Below are positions 62,923-64,000 of a DNA stretch of 64,000 nt, piece after piece. This DNA comes from Devosia yakushimensis. GTDB lineage: Bacteria; Pseudomonadota; Alphaproteobacteria; Rhizobiales; Devosiaceae. Where the stretch lies: positions 372,001 to 436,000 of the forward strand of contig NZ_BSNG01000001.1 of NCBI RefSeq assembly GCF_030159855.1, in the 5' to 3' direction. Below the pieces are notes generated by a model. That model saw only the letters and a program-made list of their open reading frames with translations, was not told the origin of the DNA and did no database searches. The stretch's first letter is position 1. Every line of letters begins with the position of its first letter. The position numbers and the translations under genes are program-made.

Positions 62923-64000
62923 TCAGGCGGCGTGGGTGCGCAAGCGGCGGCGACGTTCAGGCGCATTGGCCGGGTCGGCAAAGATGGTGGTGATCTTGGC
63001 TGGTAGTACGGCGCCCGAGAACAGGAAGCCCTGCAGCGTATTGCAGCCCAGCTTGCCCAGGATGGTGGCCTGTTTTTCCGATTCCACGCCCTCGGCGGTA
63101 ACCTCGATATCCATGGCATGGGCCAGGGTGACGATAGCCTGGGTGATGGCGACCGAAACGTGGCCCTCGGCCAATTGGCTGACGAAGGAGCGGTCGATCT
63201 TGATGCGATCGACGGGGTAGCGCTTGAGATAGCTCAGGGACGAATATCCCGTGCCGAAATCGTCCAGCGCGATCTGGATGCCGGCGGCGCGGAAGGTGCG
63301 CAGGTTCTGGCCCGAAATGTTTTCGTCATCAAGCAGGATGGATTCGGTGATCTCGAGCTCCAGATCGACCGGGCGCATGCCGGTCTGGTGCAGGATGTCG
63401 AAGACCTGATTGGAAAAATAGGGATTGCGCAGCTGGGTGGGCGAAATATTGACCGCGATAGTGCGGCCGGGCGCGCTGGCGCCCAGTTCGCAGGCGCGGC
63501 GCAGCACGAATTCGCCCAGATATTCGATGAGGCCGGTATTTTCCGCCACGGGAATGAAGCGGCCGGGGGAAATCTGCCCATATTTGGGGTGATACCAGCG
63601 TGCCAGCGCCTCGGCGCCGATGACCTTGCGCGACTTCTGATCGACCAGCGGCTGGAAGGCGACGGAAAGCTGGTCGTTGCGATTGAGCGCGGCGCGCAGC
63701 TCGCCTTCGATCGTGTGCTGGAGCTGCAGCAGCTCGTTCATGTGCTCTTCATAGACCATGGCGCGGTTGCGGCCGCTGGCCTTGGCTTCGTAGAGCGCGA
63801 TATCGGCCTTGCGCACCAGTTCGCGCGGCTCGGCCGCGGCGGCATTGTCTTCGACAATGCCGATGCTGACCCCGACATGGGCCTTGAAATGGCCGAGATC
63901 GAAGGGGCGACCAATGGTTTCGATGATGCGGTCGGAGACTGCCATGGCGTCGAAGGGGCGGTTATGGGTGACCGCCAGGATGGCGAATTCGTCGCCGCCA
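62923..64000 (-). CDS. GGDEF-EAL cyclic-di-GMP protein, N-terminus cut by window edge
   Basis: The minus-strand frame is open to the right edge and covers the end of a GGDEF domain, whose GGDEFAIL motif lies at about 63977-63999, and a full EAL domain. GVSIGIVEDNAAAAEPREL and ADIALYEAKASGRNRAMVYE finish GGDEF; VIGAEALARWYHPKYGQISP carries EAL, with ITESILLDDE, ALDDFGTGYSSLSYLKRYPV and EVTAEGVESEKQATIL. Both active-site motifs look intact, so it may make and break c-di-GMP. Sensory N-terminus is outside the window. Confidence 0.92.
   Translation of the reverse strand, partial: GGDEFAILAVTHNRPFDAMAVSDRIIETIGRPFDLGHFKAHVGVSIGIVEDNAAAAEPRELVRKADIALYEAKASGRNRAMVYEEHMNELLQLQHTIEGELRAALNRNDQLSVAFQPLVDQKSRKVIGAEALARWYHPKYGQISPGRFIPVAENTGLIEYLGEFVLRRACELGASAPGRTIAVNISPTQLRNPYFSNQVFDILHQTGMRPVDLELEITESILLDDENISGQNLRTFRAAGIQIALDDFGTGYSSLSYLKRYPVDRIKIDRSFVSQLAEGHVSVAITQAIVTLAHAMDIEVTAEGVESEKQATILGKLGCNTLQGFLFSGAVLPAKITTIFADPANAPERRRRLRTHAA

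Overview
The window looks like a chromosomal segment of an alphaproteobacterium of the order Hyphomicrobiales, most like Devosia and its relatives. This is judged from GC-rich codon use, a complete thu-type trehalose/disaccharide locus, an Irr-type (ICE) palindrome, an NrsF-type anti-sigma system and a purine/ureide operon order typical of that order. The genus is an inference. No rRNA, tRNA, CRISPR array, prophage or insertion sequence was recognised. Both ends cut genes: sseA on the left and a GGDEF-EAL protein on the right.

Layout. 1-5 kb: 3-mercaptopyruvate sulfurtransferase (partial) and a four-gene ABC importer of the PotABCD/iron type, all on the minus strand, with four TGTGACAGT direct repeats upstream. 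5.2-10.5 kb: an iron-linked periplasmic operon (imelysin, di-haem DUF1111 protein, second imelysin, DUF1513 propeller) behind an ICE-like box. 10.5-12.7 kb: small accessory genes (two GNATs, a C39-like cysteine peptidase fold, a uridine-kinase-like P-loop protein). 12.9-20.8 kb: thuR and thuEFGKAB with LacI-type operators. 20.8-25.3 kb: a VOC protein, a small membrane protein, a secreted 5'-nucleotidase, GtrA and a second ThuA-like protein. 25.6-29 kb: an ECF sigma/NrsF pair diverging from a Met-rich periplasmic protein, a cytochrome b and a molybdopterin oxidoreductase; both directions carry the same TAACC-N16-CGAAT promoter. 29.5-36.9 kb: RhlE helicase, a PanE-like reductase, an exported intradiol dioxygenase, otsBA, a CMP/guanine-type deaminase and a META-domain protein. 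37-62 kb: a large purine catabolic island with an embedded ArsR/SRPBCC/VOC cluster. 61.7-64 kb: a 52-residue membrane protein, topoisomerase IB and the GGDEF-EAL protein.

The purine island reads as one pathway. A PnrA/BMP-type ABC importer brings in a purine base or nucleoside. 5'-nucleotidase, adenine deaminase and guanine deaminase feed hypoxanthine and xanthine. XdhABC makes urate; PuuD (with its own cytochrome c) makes 5-hydroxyisourate; UraH and the UraD half of a PuuE-UraD fusion give allantoin. PuuE opens the ring, AllE and AllA finish to glyoxylate, and malate synthase G (glcB) takes glyoxylate into central metabolism. Allantoate amidohydrolase was not found here. Trehalose is covered from both sides: OtsBA for synthesis and ThuEFGKAB for uptake and catabolism.

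Intergenic space is heavily populated by palindromic repeats of at least three families. They sit between genes, often inside operons, and create many spurious short reading frames; several translation starts were set downstream of them for this reason.
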